From NCBI GenBank assembly GCA_016858145.1, contig JAEHOE010000002.1, forward strand, positions 1,364,001-1,428,000: 64,000 nucleotides of DNA, in the 5' to 3' direction. A model generated the notes under the pieces. It saw only the letters and a program-made list of their open reading frames with translations. It searched no databases and was not told the origin of the DNA. Source of the DNA: Edaphochlamys debaryana. Taxonomy: Eukaryota; Chlorophyta; Chlorophyceae; Chlamydomonadales. Shown here piece after piece: positions 1 through 11,400 of the stretch. A program made the position numbers and the translations under genes. Position 1 is the first letter of the stretch; each line of letters opens with the position of its first letter.

Positions 1-61
1 ATGCGGCAGCTCGAGAAGCAGAGGAGGGTGCACGCGATTGAGGTGGTGCGCGAGGCGAGGG
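1..61 (+). CDS. 3' end of a coiled-coil protein exon (fragment, cut by window start)
   Basis: The first 61 bases read MRQLEKQRRV...EVVREARG and stop at a GTGAGT splice donor. The stretch is almost identical to the end of the larger exon at 37186-37571 (one Lys-to-Glu change), and the homology continues into the intron up to base 184. It is therefore the right edge of a second copy of that gene, whose body lies left of the window. The residues are charged and heptad-like, so coiled-coil is likely; no function is recognised. No matching downstream exon was found after base 184. Confidence 0.6.
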
Positions 62-184
62 GTGAGTGAAATGGGGTTGCTCCGCCAGGCCACCAAGGGG
101 TGGCAAGAATGGTTGTGAGGTTTGAGTCAAGGCGGCAGTGGGCGGCAGGGGTTGCGGTGTGGAGCCTGGTTTGAGGCAAGGCTG
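1..184 (+). repeat. Paralogous segment matching 37511-37692
   Basis: The identity covers exon end and intron start, with a GG insertion near base 99 and a few substitutions. It ends exactly after the octamer CAAGGCTG (177-184), the same octamer that ends the other copy at 37685-37692. Beyond it the two copies differ completely. Confidence 0.85.
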
Positions 185-1700
185 TCGTGGTGCGAAGGTG
201 CTGCTATCCAGGCGCGGAGCTGTCGCGATTGGCAGTCACGAGTACGAGGGCAAGCAAGTATGCAAGCTGCAACGTCAAAGACCTGAGCCCGTGTCCAGCT
301 CCCGCCCCTTCCCCTGCCCGCTGCGGTTCCGTGCGGAAGGGTACCGCAAACGCAGCCTCGCAACCCCATAGCGGCTTCCGGCACGTCTTTCTGATCAAGC
401 TGCGCTGCCATGGCTGCGTCTGGCAGGAGCAAGGATCGATGCTGCAACAACAGAGACCGACAGAGCCCGACCAGCGCCCATAACCAACTCCCACCCCTGC
501 CCCCCGCCTGCGCCGACTGGGATCTCGCGTAACTCGTCCTCGTTGGCGTGCCCCGGAGGGCGGAACAGAGGCTACGCCTATGCAGTCACGTCGCATGCCG
601 CGCCCTTGGTGATTCATAAAAAGTTGTATACATTATGCCGGCGGAAGTTCAACCGTCGCTGACCCCCCCAGACAAATGAGACAATGCTCCAGTGTAGAAG
701 CAGCGTGCCGTCTTAACCAAAGGGCAGAACGCAGGGGCCGCGGGAAGCCCTGGCGAGGGACGCGACGTCTGCCCGAGGCACGTTGAGCTCCTGCGACGAG
801 CCGAGCTTGCCACGCATGCTGCATCAGGCGTCTGGCCTTCGTAATGCGCCTCGTCGCGTGTTGCAGCGCGGCGGGGTGCATGTGCGATAACGCTCGCGCC
901 ACGCGGGCCCCCTCCCCCCGCAGCCCCCTGCAGACCCAACCCGAAGACCCGCTCCCAAGCAAGGGGGGGAAGCCCGACTGCTGCGCAGCTCAGTGGTTTC
1001 CCCTTCCCTTCCCCCACCTGCCGCCGCCATGCTGGTCGCCTACCCTATGCCCTTGCCTACCCCAGGCCTCACTCCAATGCCTTGTCGGGTCCAGGCGCCA
1101 CCAGCCACCTCAGCCCGACCTCCAGCATCGGTGGCAAGGACCCCATGGCGATTCTGGGTTTCTGGCCGCGCCGCGCCCCTTCTGAGTCCCTTTGACCGCT
1201 CCCCAGCTTCCTACCCCTCTGCCTCTGCACACCGCACCTTCAGCAGCCAGCCCTCCCCGCAGCCATGCTCAGCTTCCTCGCAGGTCCCGTGTTGCCATCT
1301 GAGTAGTATGTAGCTTTTAGCTGCAGGCTGCTGAGCGTTCGTGGAGGCAGCTCCGCCTGCCTGCCGTACGGTCAACTCGACTACACCTCCCAGCACGCGC
1401 CCTGCGTCCTTGCGGCTTGTAGCGCTTTGATTCCGCTTCGCATGGTGCGGCCCCTAGGATCCCCCACACGGTTACGTGTTTTGCCTGTCGCTCTGCCTTA
1501 TCCTCTTTCTGTTGCGTTTCGCCCTGCCCCCTGCCCCTGTCGTTGTCACCCTGACTACGTTGGCGGCCCCTGCAAGTTCAATGCCCCTACCCCTACACGC
1601 AGCCTCACACGCCCTACATCGCCCTGTTGTCAAGCTGCGCTGCCAGGTCGGGAGTTGGGCGTGGCTGAGCGCACACGGAGCGCATAAGGAGCACACGTCC
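185..1700. other. Region without recognisable gene
   Basis: No reading frame here has convincing composition plus splice borders. Open frames exist on both strands, but they are short, overlap each other and look like by-products of GC-rich sequence. The segment separates the coiled-coil fragment from the minisatellite. Confidence 0.5.
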
Positions 1701-1702
1701 AG

Positions 1703-2040
1703 AAGGTCCTTAGACATTGTGCACAAGCACATGTCCACCTTTTCATGCCACCCCCTCGCAGCCTTGCGCCCTCGGCATCAGAAGGCCCTTAGATACTGTG
1801 CACACGCATACGTCCACCTTACGTCCACCGTTTCATGCCACCCCCCGCAGCCTTGCGCCCTCGGCATAAGAAGGCCTTAAAATACTGTGCACACGCATAC
1901 GTCCACCTTACGTCCACCGTTTCATGCCACCCCCCGCAGCCTTGCGCCCTCGGCATCAGAAGGCCCTTAGAAACTGCACACGCACACGTCCACCTTACGT
2001 CCACCTTTCCACGCCACCCGCTCGCAGCCTTGCGCCCTCG
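1703..2040. repeat. Minisatellite, 86-90 bp unit, about 3.5-4 copies
   Basis: Units begin with TTTCATGCCACCCCC at 1741, 1831 and 1920 and with a diverged TTTCCACGCC at 2006; a partial, more diverged unit precedes them from about 1703. Each holds CAGCCTTGCGCCCTCGG and one or two CGTCCACCTTA blocks. The last unit is cut in its GCCCTCGG block, exactly where the tandem array begins. Confidence 0.9.
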
Positions 2041-4309
2041 GTACAGCCGCGCTGCCACTCGAGTGCCTGGGGGCGGCAGGGGCAAGGTGGCGACGGTGTG
2101 GGTGAGCGCAGCTTCTCAGTGCAACCAAGCCCTCGCCTCGGGTCCCGACTGTTCCGGGCTGCGCATACTTCCTCGCCGTGCCTTTCAACCTATGGCCCCG
2201 CCCGCCCACCCCCCTACCGACCCCGCTCCCCAGCACAGGGCCTCCCCAGGCCCGGCCCAGGCCCGCCCAGGCCCGCCCCACCCCGCCCCAAGCGCTGCGC
2301 CGCCAGCACCGTCACCCCCGCCAGCAGCGCAGATGCCAGCACCGTCAGGACAAGGGCAACGCCGGAGATGCCTTGGGGAGGGAGGCAAGAGGAGGCAGGA
2401 GGAGAGCGGGGTTCAGGGGGCGGTGTCCTGTGCATGCCGAAGAAACAAGCGGCAGCCAGCGAGCCGATGCACACAGAGGTGTAGCACCAAGGGGGCGGGT
2501 GCGGCGGGTACACTAGGGGGGTAGGCGAGGCAGAGGGCAAGGGGCGCCTCGAGGGGTCCGAGCGGGTGTGAGTCGGTCAGTCCCCATCTTAGAGGTCAGT
2601 TTGCGCGTTTTGCTGCCAAGCCGCCGCTTCACCCTCACCCCTGAGGTGGCCCCGAATCCCTCCCCCAATCCCCCGCCACCCTCCTCCTGCACGCACCTCC
2701 CTTGCTGGAGCTGCCACCGCCGCCGCCACCATCACCGCCGCCGCCACCGCTGCCCAGTGGGAAGAGACGGCGGGGAGCCAGCCGAACGGGCTTAGCTCCG
2801 TTGAGAAGAACCGGGCCCGGGTGGCCTTTCCGCACACTTGGCGTGACCCCTTCCCCTCGGCTTCCTTCGGGCCTCTCCCGCACCCGCCCCTCCGCGCAAG
2901 GATGCCTCAAGTCGGGACGCCCCCTCCCTCCCTCCCCTCCCCCCCCTCGCCTTGGGCACGCAGTTGCCCGTGCCCCGGTCGCACAGCTCCACGTCCACAC
3001 GGGCACACTTGGGGCACTCGCACCTGGGGGGGGAGGGTCTGTGTGTGGGAGGTACATAGGCACTGGGGCGTAGTGCCTCGGTGTCTTCGGCGTCGCTTTG
3101 GTGGCGGGGGTCGGGGCGGGGGGCAGCTTTCCGTCCCTTCTTACCCTCTGCCCTCTGCGCTCAGCGGAGCCAACGTGAGGGTACAGGCTGTCCTGTCATG
3201 CAAAGAGTTTGTGTCATTTCATGTTGACACGCTGGCAAGGACCCTTTGCACATGCCAGTTCGGAAGCCCCCCCCAGGAGACGCCCCTTTCTGGCTTCAAA
3301 CTGCTCCTGACCCCACGGGTTTGGCTTCCCGCGCCCCCAACGGCTCTGCGCAATGGGGTATGCGCAATCAGGGTCTACGCAGGGCACAGCCGCGGCGACC
3401 AACCGCCCGTCAACAGCTTACACGTACAACAGCGCAACATGCGGGGGTACCGACGAAGCTTACCGACAACCGTCACCCTCACCCACCCGCCTTTCCACCC
3501 CACTCAACCCCCTTTACACTCCCTTCCTCTCTTTCCCCTCCCTGTTTGTCTGCTCAGCCGAGTGGGCGTGGAGGAAAGAGGCGGGGAAGAACAGAAAGGG
3601 CAGGGGGGACGAGAGGGGACAAGGAGTGATAAGGTGGTGCGTGTGAGCCGAACGCGTGAGCCCGCAAGTCACAAACAGCCTCCGGAGCTTGCGCCTGGAT
3701 CACGCCGGGGTTCAAGGAGCGCGTGATTCCCTGCAGGGACTAGTGGCGCGGCTTAGCTGGGCGTCCGGGCATGATGCTCGCGGCAAAGAGTCGGCTAAGA
3801 GCTGTAGCCCACGGCTGTAACAAAGAGCTAGGGCAGTCTGGGGTTTGGGGTGTGGGGTCTGGGTCTGGGGTCTGGGGTCTGGGGCTGCGATTTCCGCAAA
3901 ACCCGACGCGGGGATCCTGCACTTCTGCTCGCCTCTGTCCTCCTAGCTCTGACCGCTGCTGCAACGCACTATACAAGCAACATGCCCTAGCTTGCCTTCA
4001 AGATGCTCACCAGGGAGCGCGTGAACCGGGCTGTGCGGGACAAATTCGCGAACAACAAGAAGGACGCCGCGTATTGGTTGCGCTGGCTGGACCTTCACTG
4101 GGACCAGAAGCTGCAAGCCCCGTGCGCACTCACCGACGCCGAGGATAATGATATGATCATGACCTTCTTGACCGTAGTGGCGGGTGAGGCCGGCGAGGTG
4201 TTGGTGACCTAGCCCCCCTTGGCTTGGTGGCGTGTACTTGAGCTGGCCCGTACTCAAGCGGGCTGCTTTCCGCCTTTGCCCCTAGATGAGGACAAGAGCG
4301 CGCGCCAGG
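2039..4309. repeat. Array segment alpha, copy 1
   Basis: Nearly identical to 22764-25045 and 34436-36350. Compared with copy 2 it lacks a 10-bp insert (ATGCGGGTCA, after 3920 here) and one G in a G-run near 3603; a few substitutions also occur, for example in the splice-acceptor-like tract near 2755. The left edge meets the minisatellite over a 3-bp CGG overlap. The right edge is where copy 2 loses 9,072 bp. Confidence 0.95.
2041..3023 (-). pseudogene. Cyclase-side 5' exons, array copy 1, truncated at 2041
   Basis: On the minus strand this holds three exon-like pieces. A Cys-rich one at 2951-3023 reads CECPKCARVDVELC then DRGTGNCVPK and ends at a GC-type donor. A Gly-rich linker ends SSSKG at 2697. 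A membrane segment runs from 2371 (GISGVALVLTVLASALLAGV...). Next comes the start of the exon that in copies 2 and 3 reads into YRRLARVTAPFDQV; here it is broken after ...RLY, where the minisatellite starts. The linker-to-membrane splice is phase-consistent; the other joins could not be resolved. It is either the 5' part of a receptor cyclase gene or a separate membrane-protein gene fused to it by the array. Confidence 0.5.
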
Positions 4310-7300
4310 ACGCAGGGGGCCAGCTGGGCGCCGCACCGGGTGAGCGGGCTTGGGGCATGAAAAGCAAAGGATGAACACAACGGCAGAAGCTGTTTGGGGA
4401 CCAGCGCGTTTCGGGTTCGAGAATGGATGCTGACCTTGCTGGTCGTGGTGGTGGTGTGCCTGGCTCCCTGCAACGCTGTGGCTGCCAGATCGAGGAGATG
4501 CTTGCCTGCACGAGCGCCAGCCCTCACAGCCCTGCGCCAGTCCTGACCCGATCGCGATGGCATGTTCATGTCCTGCCCCTGTCACCCCGCCCAGTGCCTT
4601 GGTGTTGGGTCCAGGGTTCTCCACGGGTTTTGCAAAACGCCCTGTCAGGCCAGGAAAGCCGCCGCGCGTCCCTCCTAAGCCCTCCAGGAAACCGGCCCTT
4701 GCCTAGCCCGCTGCCTGTCCTGGCCGGCAGTAGTTCGGCCTGACCCTCTCCTGGGCCCTTAGCGTTTGCGGGCCGTGCATCACGTACTGTGGCCTCAGCG
4801 CCGCGTGTGTGTAGCTTTTGGACAATTCTGATGGAAAGCTGCTAACGTGGTGCCGCACGCGGGTCACAGCGGCGAGTTGACTAGGCGCGCTTGATGGGCT
4901 TCGGGCGGGAGGCCAGGAAAGGCCTAGGGACGGGGGAGGAAAAGCTTTCCTGGATGCCAGGGCAGCTCCGCTGCCCCGGCCCTATGGGCCTCCAGGAGCC
5001 GCGCTGTCACGCGGCCCAAGCCTTTCCTGGCCGGCAGGAACCGACCCCAAAACCTTCCTGGCAAATAGACCCAACCCCAAAAGTTGTCCTGGACCAGGAC
5101 TGGAGGGAGAACCCTGGTTGGGTCTTGGCCTCTGGGTTTGGCGAGGGCGCTATGCTTCAGGCGCCCGCCAACATGCCTCGCGTCGTCTCCAGGCTCAGTC
5201 CACATGTCTTCCCAAGGCGGGGCGTGACGCGACTCAGGGCCGTGCGCGGGTTCTTTGTGCAGGGGCGTGAGCTACAAACGCATTCCGCAACGGCATCACA
5301 ACCCAACCTGGCAGCGCCAGCAGCGGCATGAGCAGGGCTCTCCCGCCAGGCGCCGGGGTGGGGCCGGCCCCGGAGCTGCAGGGGTCGGGACTTGATCACG
5401 AGGGTGGTGGGCGGTGAGTTCTTTGCAGGCAGGGACAATCCGCGTGCGCGCGCCGTAAGCTGTAGTCTTGGGCAGCGCCCCAGAGAGCGAAAGCCCTGAG
5501 CGTGACACCGCGACCCTTCTCCCACAAACTCAGCAACTCAACACGCTCATGCACCATGGCGCTACATGCGGGCCCACGCAACCCCCAACCAACCCCAAAC
5601 CAAATCGCTGTGTTCACGCATGCCGCCATGCAGGGTCTGCGCCCCTTGATGTGGACCAGCGGCTTGTGTCCGCCATTGCCGTGCTGGAGGGGGCCACTGC
5701 TCAGGTTCAGCAGCTATGCATTGGCCTGAGGCAGGAGCTCCGGGTGAGCGAGCTCTCGGCTGACCACTAGATTGGCGTAGGGCGCTCGTGCACGCTCTGA
5801 AAACCCTGATGATGAGCAGTCCGGCCGGCCCTTATGCGTTGATTGCCCGCGGCCCTACATCAAGAGGAGCTCTCAGTTGGCCGCCCGGTTGGCGTAGAAC
5901 GCATGGACGCTTCACGCTCTGGAAACCCTGCCTACCCCTTGCCCGCGAATTTGTATGCCTGCCCTGCCTCCTGCCAGGAGCTGGTGGGGCGGCCAGCTAC
6001 CAACATAACGGTCACGCCGTCCGCCTGCTCCTCAAAGGATCTCACAAAGATTGAGGAGGCGGTGAAAAAGCGGTTCACGTACCTTTTCACAATGCGCGCG
6101 CCCTGCTGCTGCGACTGTGAGCCCGTCGTGGATGAGCAGCTGCCGCTTTTCGATTGGGAAGGCGCGCGTGAGGACGCTGAGGAGAGCGTTGCGCGAGCGG
6201 TGCCGCACCTGCAGAAGATTGTCCCCCCAGGTACGAGCAGTACGAGCGCATGTGCTGCGTACGACAGCCGCTTGAGGCCGGAGGCTTAGCAGCATGTATG
6301 GTTGCAGCACAGGACGCAGCTCGCAGCAGCACGCATGCATGGGCTGGCGCGTAGCCAGCGGTGGGGCGGTGTTGAGTGGGTGCCTGATGAAACTCGGGAT
6401 GGCCGGGGCTTCAAGCATGCGCCCTTCAGATCACACGCACCAGAGCCCGACCCCCTGGGCGCTACCCTGCCCCCTCTGCTGCTGCTGCTGCTCCTGCAGA
6501 CGTGGTCGTCCTGCCCGTGCAGACCTGCAAGCTTCTGAATACTATGGTGCGCTTCGACGACATCAATGTCGCCATCACCGGGAAGACGGACTACATCTTC
6601 GTCCCCGACTGGGCCTGGAAGGATTGCCAGGAGCGGTTCGGTGCGGAGCTGGCCGGGGGGTGGCAGCTGACCGTCGAGGTGGACACGGTGGAGGACGCAC
6701 TGCGGAGCTTGGGCCCGTCAATTGTTGGCATGTACGAGGCCAAGACGACGCTCCGGGGGGTGCTGAAGAAGGTGCACGGCCAGGCGCTGCTCGAGTACCT
6801 GGCGGCCAACCAGATGCAAGACTGGCCCACAAGTGAGTTGCTTGCAAGCGGATCGGTCTGCCCACCTTGCCGTACAGTGTGTTAATGAATGCTTGCTCCT
6901 ATCCCAAACAAGCCGTGTGCAAGGCTCCACCTCCCGCCTGTTTTCCTCTTTTTCGCGCTCCGACCCAGATGACGTAATCGTGCTGTACGGCGATCTGAAC
7001 GAGCACTACGTGGTGCACGCCGGCCGCAAGGACGCAGGCCAGCCCACGCGATCTCTCCACGTCGCCAGCCCGCCGTCGGCCCGGATGCCTTCTGTGGCGG
7101 AGCACGCACCCGCTGCGGCAGAGGTTAGCAGCAGCAAGGCTGTGACGCTGGGCTTCATCCGAGCCCTTCTGCGCACGCCCCGGACCAAGGAGGCCGGCGG
7201 CAGCGGAGTGGGTGCCGCCGGAGCCGGCGGCGGAGGTGCCGCCAGCAGCCGCGGTGGCGGCGGCGGGGGAGTCGCCACCAGCAGCCGCGGTGGCGGCGGC

Positions 7301-7696
7301 GGGGCCGGCGGCAGCGGGAATGACGCTGCCAGCAGCTGCGGCGGCGATGGTGGGGCCGGCGGCAGCGAGGGTGACGCTGCCAGCAGCCGCGGTGGCGATG
7401 GCGGGGCCCGCGGCAGCGGGGGAGGCGCCACAACCAGCCATGGTGGTCCGGCTGGCGACAGTGGCGATGCCTGCAGCAGCAGCGGTGCGGACAGGTCAGG
7501 CGGCGATGAGGAGGGCTTTGACGGGGATGAGGGTCTCCTGGAGGCGGCGCAGGAGAACGCGGACGCACAGACTTGGCTGTCCATTCTGCGGCTGCCAGAG
7601 GTGTACGAGTCGCAGGGGCTCAAGGAGCCGCCCACGTCCTTCCAGCCCCCAACCAAGGAGGCGCTCCTCCGGCGGATCCAGCCATACCGCGGGTAG
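4003..7696 (+). CDS. Crinkler-like PD-(D/E)xK nuclease domain protein, 552 aa
   Basis: Six exons fit together in phase: 4003-4183, 4286-4339, 5634-5743, 5978-6230, 6500-6832 and 6969-7696. Residues about 200-330 look like the nuclease domain of Crinkler (CRN)-type effectors: GKTDYIFVP with Asp230, then a beta strand ending MYEAKTTL (Glu279-x-Lys281), a helix with Gln294 (QALLEYLAANQ), then DVIVLYGDLNEHYVV. This is the D...ExK...Q order of restriction-endonuclease-fold enzymes and is intact. The N-terminal half is helical and carries a CCCDC cluster. After the nuclease come a Gly/Ser/Ala-rich tract, an acidic stretch and a short conserved-looking tail (LSILRLPEVYES). No oomycete-type secretion header is present. 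The family assignment is from motif memory, not a search. Confidence 0.7.
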
Positions 7697-7841
7697 GATG
7701 GAGCAGGGGCTGCGGCGGCCCCAATGCCAGCGATGGTACGGCGGCGGCGATCCTGGTGACTGTATGGCAGTTGTACGGCGGCGATGCCGGCGATGGTACG
7801 GCAGCTGCGATGTCAGCGACCGTGGCGGGGGCGTGGCCGCA

Positions 7842-8456
7842 GGACCGGCGCTGGATGCCGCGGAGGCTTGGCCGAAGGGCCGGCGCTGGATGCCGCGGAG
7901 GCTTGGCCGCAAAGCCGGCGCTGGATGCCGCGGAGGCTTGGCCGCAGGACCGGCACTGGATGCCGCGGAGACTTGACCGAAGGGCTGGCGCTGGATGCCG
8001 CGGAGGCTTGGCCACAAGGCCGGCGCTGGATGCCGGGGAGGCTTGGCCGAAGGGCCGGCACTGGATGCCGCGGAGGCTTGGCCGAAGGGCCGGCGCTGGA
8101 TGCCGCGGAGGCTTGGCCGCAAGGCCGGCGCTGGATGCCGCGGAGGCTTGGCCGCAGGACCGGTGCTAGATGCCGCGGAGGCTTGACCGAAGGGCTGGCG
8201 CTGGATGCCGCGGAGGCTGGGCCACAAGGCCGGCGCTGGATGCCGGGGAGGCTTGGCCGAAGGGCCGGCACTGGATGCCGCGGAGGCTGGGCCGAAGGGC
8301 CGGCGCTGGATGCCGCGGAGGCTGGGCCGCAGGACCGGCACTGGATGCCGCGGAGGCTGGGCCGAAGGGCCCGCGCTGAATGCCGCGGAGGCTGGGCCGT
8401 AGGACCGGCGCTGGATGCCGCGGAGGCTGGGCCGAAGGGCCGGCGCTGGATGCCGG
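7842..8456. repeat. Minisatellite, 35-bp unit, about 17 copies, downstream of the nuclease gene
   Basis: The unit is GGCCGAAGGGCCGGCGCTGG followed by ATGCCGCGGAGGCTT, with variants such as CCGCAGGACC and CCACAAGGCC. It starts about 150 bp after the nuclease stop codon, so it probably lies in the 3' UTR or just beyond. Because 35 is not a multiple of 3, the same unit is read in all frames; several frames stay open, giving illusory repeat proteins on both strands. Confidence 0.95.
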
Positions 8457-11400
8457 AGGTCTGCTGGTGGGGGGAATGCTCTTGCAGCTGAGGCTGGGCG
8501 TCGGGTTGCGCTGCGTGGCATCAGGGGCGGGAAGGCGGAAAGGAGACCTCACCTGAGAAGGGGCGTGCATGTGCGGGATGGAGCGGCAGGCCCGGTACGA
8601 GTGCGACTGACGGAGCGGGCTTTGACTGACTAGCTGGCCTTGTCACCGAGGCTGTGGTAGGTGGGGGTCGGAAGCGAGCCGCTGGCCCGCTGTTCAAAGC
8701 GGTCGGCGGAGCTTCCCAGTGCCTGTAGGACTGTACTGCCAGTGAGGGCGTACCGTATGTGTGGGGAAGGGCTGTGCCGCAGGGGTGCTCTGCGTTTCCA
8801 TGGCGGATGCCCAGTGGATACGTACATCATATTGGTCTGACGTTAGCCGTCTGTTGTCGAGAGGCAAGTTTGCGTCCTTCGCGACTGGGCAAGGAGGAGC
8901 TTCCATACTGGCGATAAGTTGACGGTCTGTTTTCTGGCTGAGCCACCGCCGTTAGGCTCTTCGGGCGGCGAAGCCCCCCGGGATTACCCCGTGTCGGCGA
9001 TGCGATACACGCCTAGCCCGCGATGCCACAAGCTTTAGGTTCCTTATCCCTATCGCTTGCGACTGAGAGCAGGGTGGAGAGCAGCCCTTTTCCTGCCTTC
9101 TGGCAGCCACCCTTGTCTGGCTGTGTTCAGTGCGCTGCGTGCTAGTGCGGAACTGCACGGTGGAAAGGTTGGGGATTGTAGCGTAGCGCGTGGGCTGCAA
9201 ACCCGTACAAAGGGGGTGGATTGCAGTGGCTGCTCTTGAACCGTGCATGGCGAGTCGTGGTCTGCTAAGTGGAGCCAGGAGGTGCTGTGATGAGCCTGCT
9301 GGAGCCTCAAGTTGCCTCACGACAGCTTCTTACAAATAACTACACCGCGATGGCATCGATAGTGCCTCACAGCTAGGCCCCTCCGCCAGCTGGCGCCTTG
9401 ACGTAAGCACGCCAGCCCAGATCGCAGACAGGCCTCCCTCTCACGCCCTACCTCTTGCCAGGTTGCAACTATAGGCCATGGGCAGCGCTATGCACGGCAC
9501 ACCAGCCAGGCGAAGGAGCGGGTGGTCAATGCACACCAACCGCCGCAAACAGGGGAGAGGGGAGGGCAGCTCGGGGTCGGGTACTAGGCGTTGTACAACG
9601 CAGAAAGTCGTGTGGATTGCTGCCCTAGGATCGTTCTGCAACGCCGGGTGGCGCCCAGAGCCTAGCGTGTGAAGACGCTGACTCTGGTCTCGTCTCAGGG
9701 GCGAGCTTCGGGTGTCACCCACTCAGATCACACGAACGCAGGATGGGAGCGCACACACAGACAGGAATCGGGTTGGGGAGTAACGCAGCGGAAGCGTATA
9801 AGTGACGGGGTCGAAGGGTAGCACAGGCGAGGGCTGACGGGCAAAGGCCCGGATGCCGTTATGCAAGAAAACGTGCGGGCTGGACGCCTGCAGGGCCAGC
9901 GTGCGACCGGGCGGAGGACCGGTGCGCTCGCCTCCGCTCGCGCACTTAGTGTGGACGAGGAGCGGGAGACGTGTCCTAGAGCACACGCTGGCGCAGGTGC
10001 CGGGCGGTGCACGGGGTGAGCGCAGCCAGCTGCAGGGCAGGCAGGCTGAGGAAGAGCAGGGACCAGGGGTCCGAGGCCGACGCCTCTGGAGTCAGGGCAC
10101 GGGGACTCCGAATTGGGGCCAGAAGTGAGCTCTCAGATTACAGAGGGCTCGACAGGATAGCGCTTGGCAATAAAGCCGCAGAGGATGCGATGTTACAATA
10201 GGAACCAGCTCCGAGCCGAGGCTGAGAGAGGTTAAGCGCAGAGCAGCGAGTCAAAACAGGTTTACGCTCCAGTCCATCACGGTTTTGGATCCGGGGCTTA
10301 ACCCCACTACCACCGGGTCGGCCCGTACATACCACCGGGGCAATCGCATGAGGCCCCTTTGACCAGCCTTAAGAATGACCACACCACCACAACGAGCAAC
10401 CCAAACCACAATTGCCACGATGGTCGTGGCGCGTGGCCATTCAGCTTGAGCGGGTCTGAGGGGGTGGGTCCCATCTCTCCGGACAGAGTGCGGGGGGGAC
10501 GGATGGCGTGCAGGCTGTCCCTCTTGGGTGGGTCCGGGAAGAGTCACAGGTGTGGCCTCCGTGGGTGAGGGAGAGGTCGTCGGGTAGTTGTGGTGTGTAG
10601 GGCATGGGCCGCGGACCACTCAACCTGCGGGTACCTTGCTTTTGTCGTCGCCTGTGGAGGGGGGGGCCCGCGAGGTCATTGGGCTTATGGGCGTGGGGGC
10701 ATCCAGGCGCCCTGTGGGCCTCGCGCCAGCGGTCGGCAGGGACTGGGCCCCCCGTGTAATGAGGGTTTACAATCTCCCCTTGAACGATGCAAGGCTGAAG
10801 GCAGGGTGAGAGGCGGCTAGGGGGGAGCTCACATGTCCCCTTGCGGCACAGAATTGAAGCAGTGCCACATGAAGCAGAGTGCTCGACGCAGCAAGAATGC
10901 AGTAACGGGTAGGCTCGTTTGGGTTGGATCTGTGCCATATAACTGCTGTATCTGCAGGGTATCTGCACGATCTGGTACAATTGTTCCTACTGCCTTGTGG
11001 GGCTGAGCCCCTCACTGGTAGCATTTGACCGAGCCGTAGTCACCGGAGCCGCTGGACGGCTGGAGAAGGGCACCAAACTGAGGCTGCAGAGCGGAGTACT
11101 CTTGCTCTTGACTCCTGGCTCCCAGCTTGGTTGGATCCTTGAGCACAGCCGTACCCTCTGGTACGATGTGGCAGAGCGCAACCTCATCAAGAAGCCGAGG
11201 GTTTACACGGAGTCAAGAGATGAGTGAAGCAGATTGTGACGACTCCCGCAAGCAGCACCTGGCAGCATCAGCACCAGCCGCTGACACGACTCCCACCATA
11301 CCGCTCAACAGCAAGCTATCAAGCCCAGACCTGCTGCACAACCTGCATCAACTTACGTACATCGGGTGGCAGCGACAGCACTTATTACGCCCCTCGCTCC

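Noticed and set aside
7784..8491. Long open frames of Arg/Gly/Ala/Trp repeats on both strands
   Set aside because: They arise from the 35-bp minisatellite being free of stops in several frames; there is no splice, start or family support.
10985..11025. GGGGCTGAGCCCC palindrome as a terminator
   Set aside because: A short GC palindrome is expected by chance here, and rho-independent terminators do not apply to nuclear algal genes.
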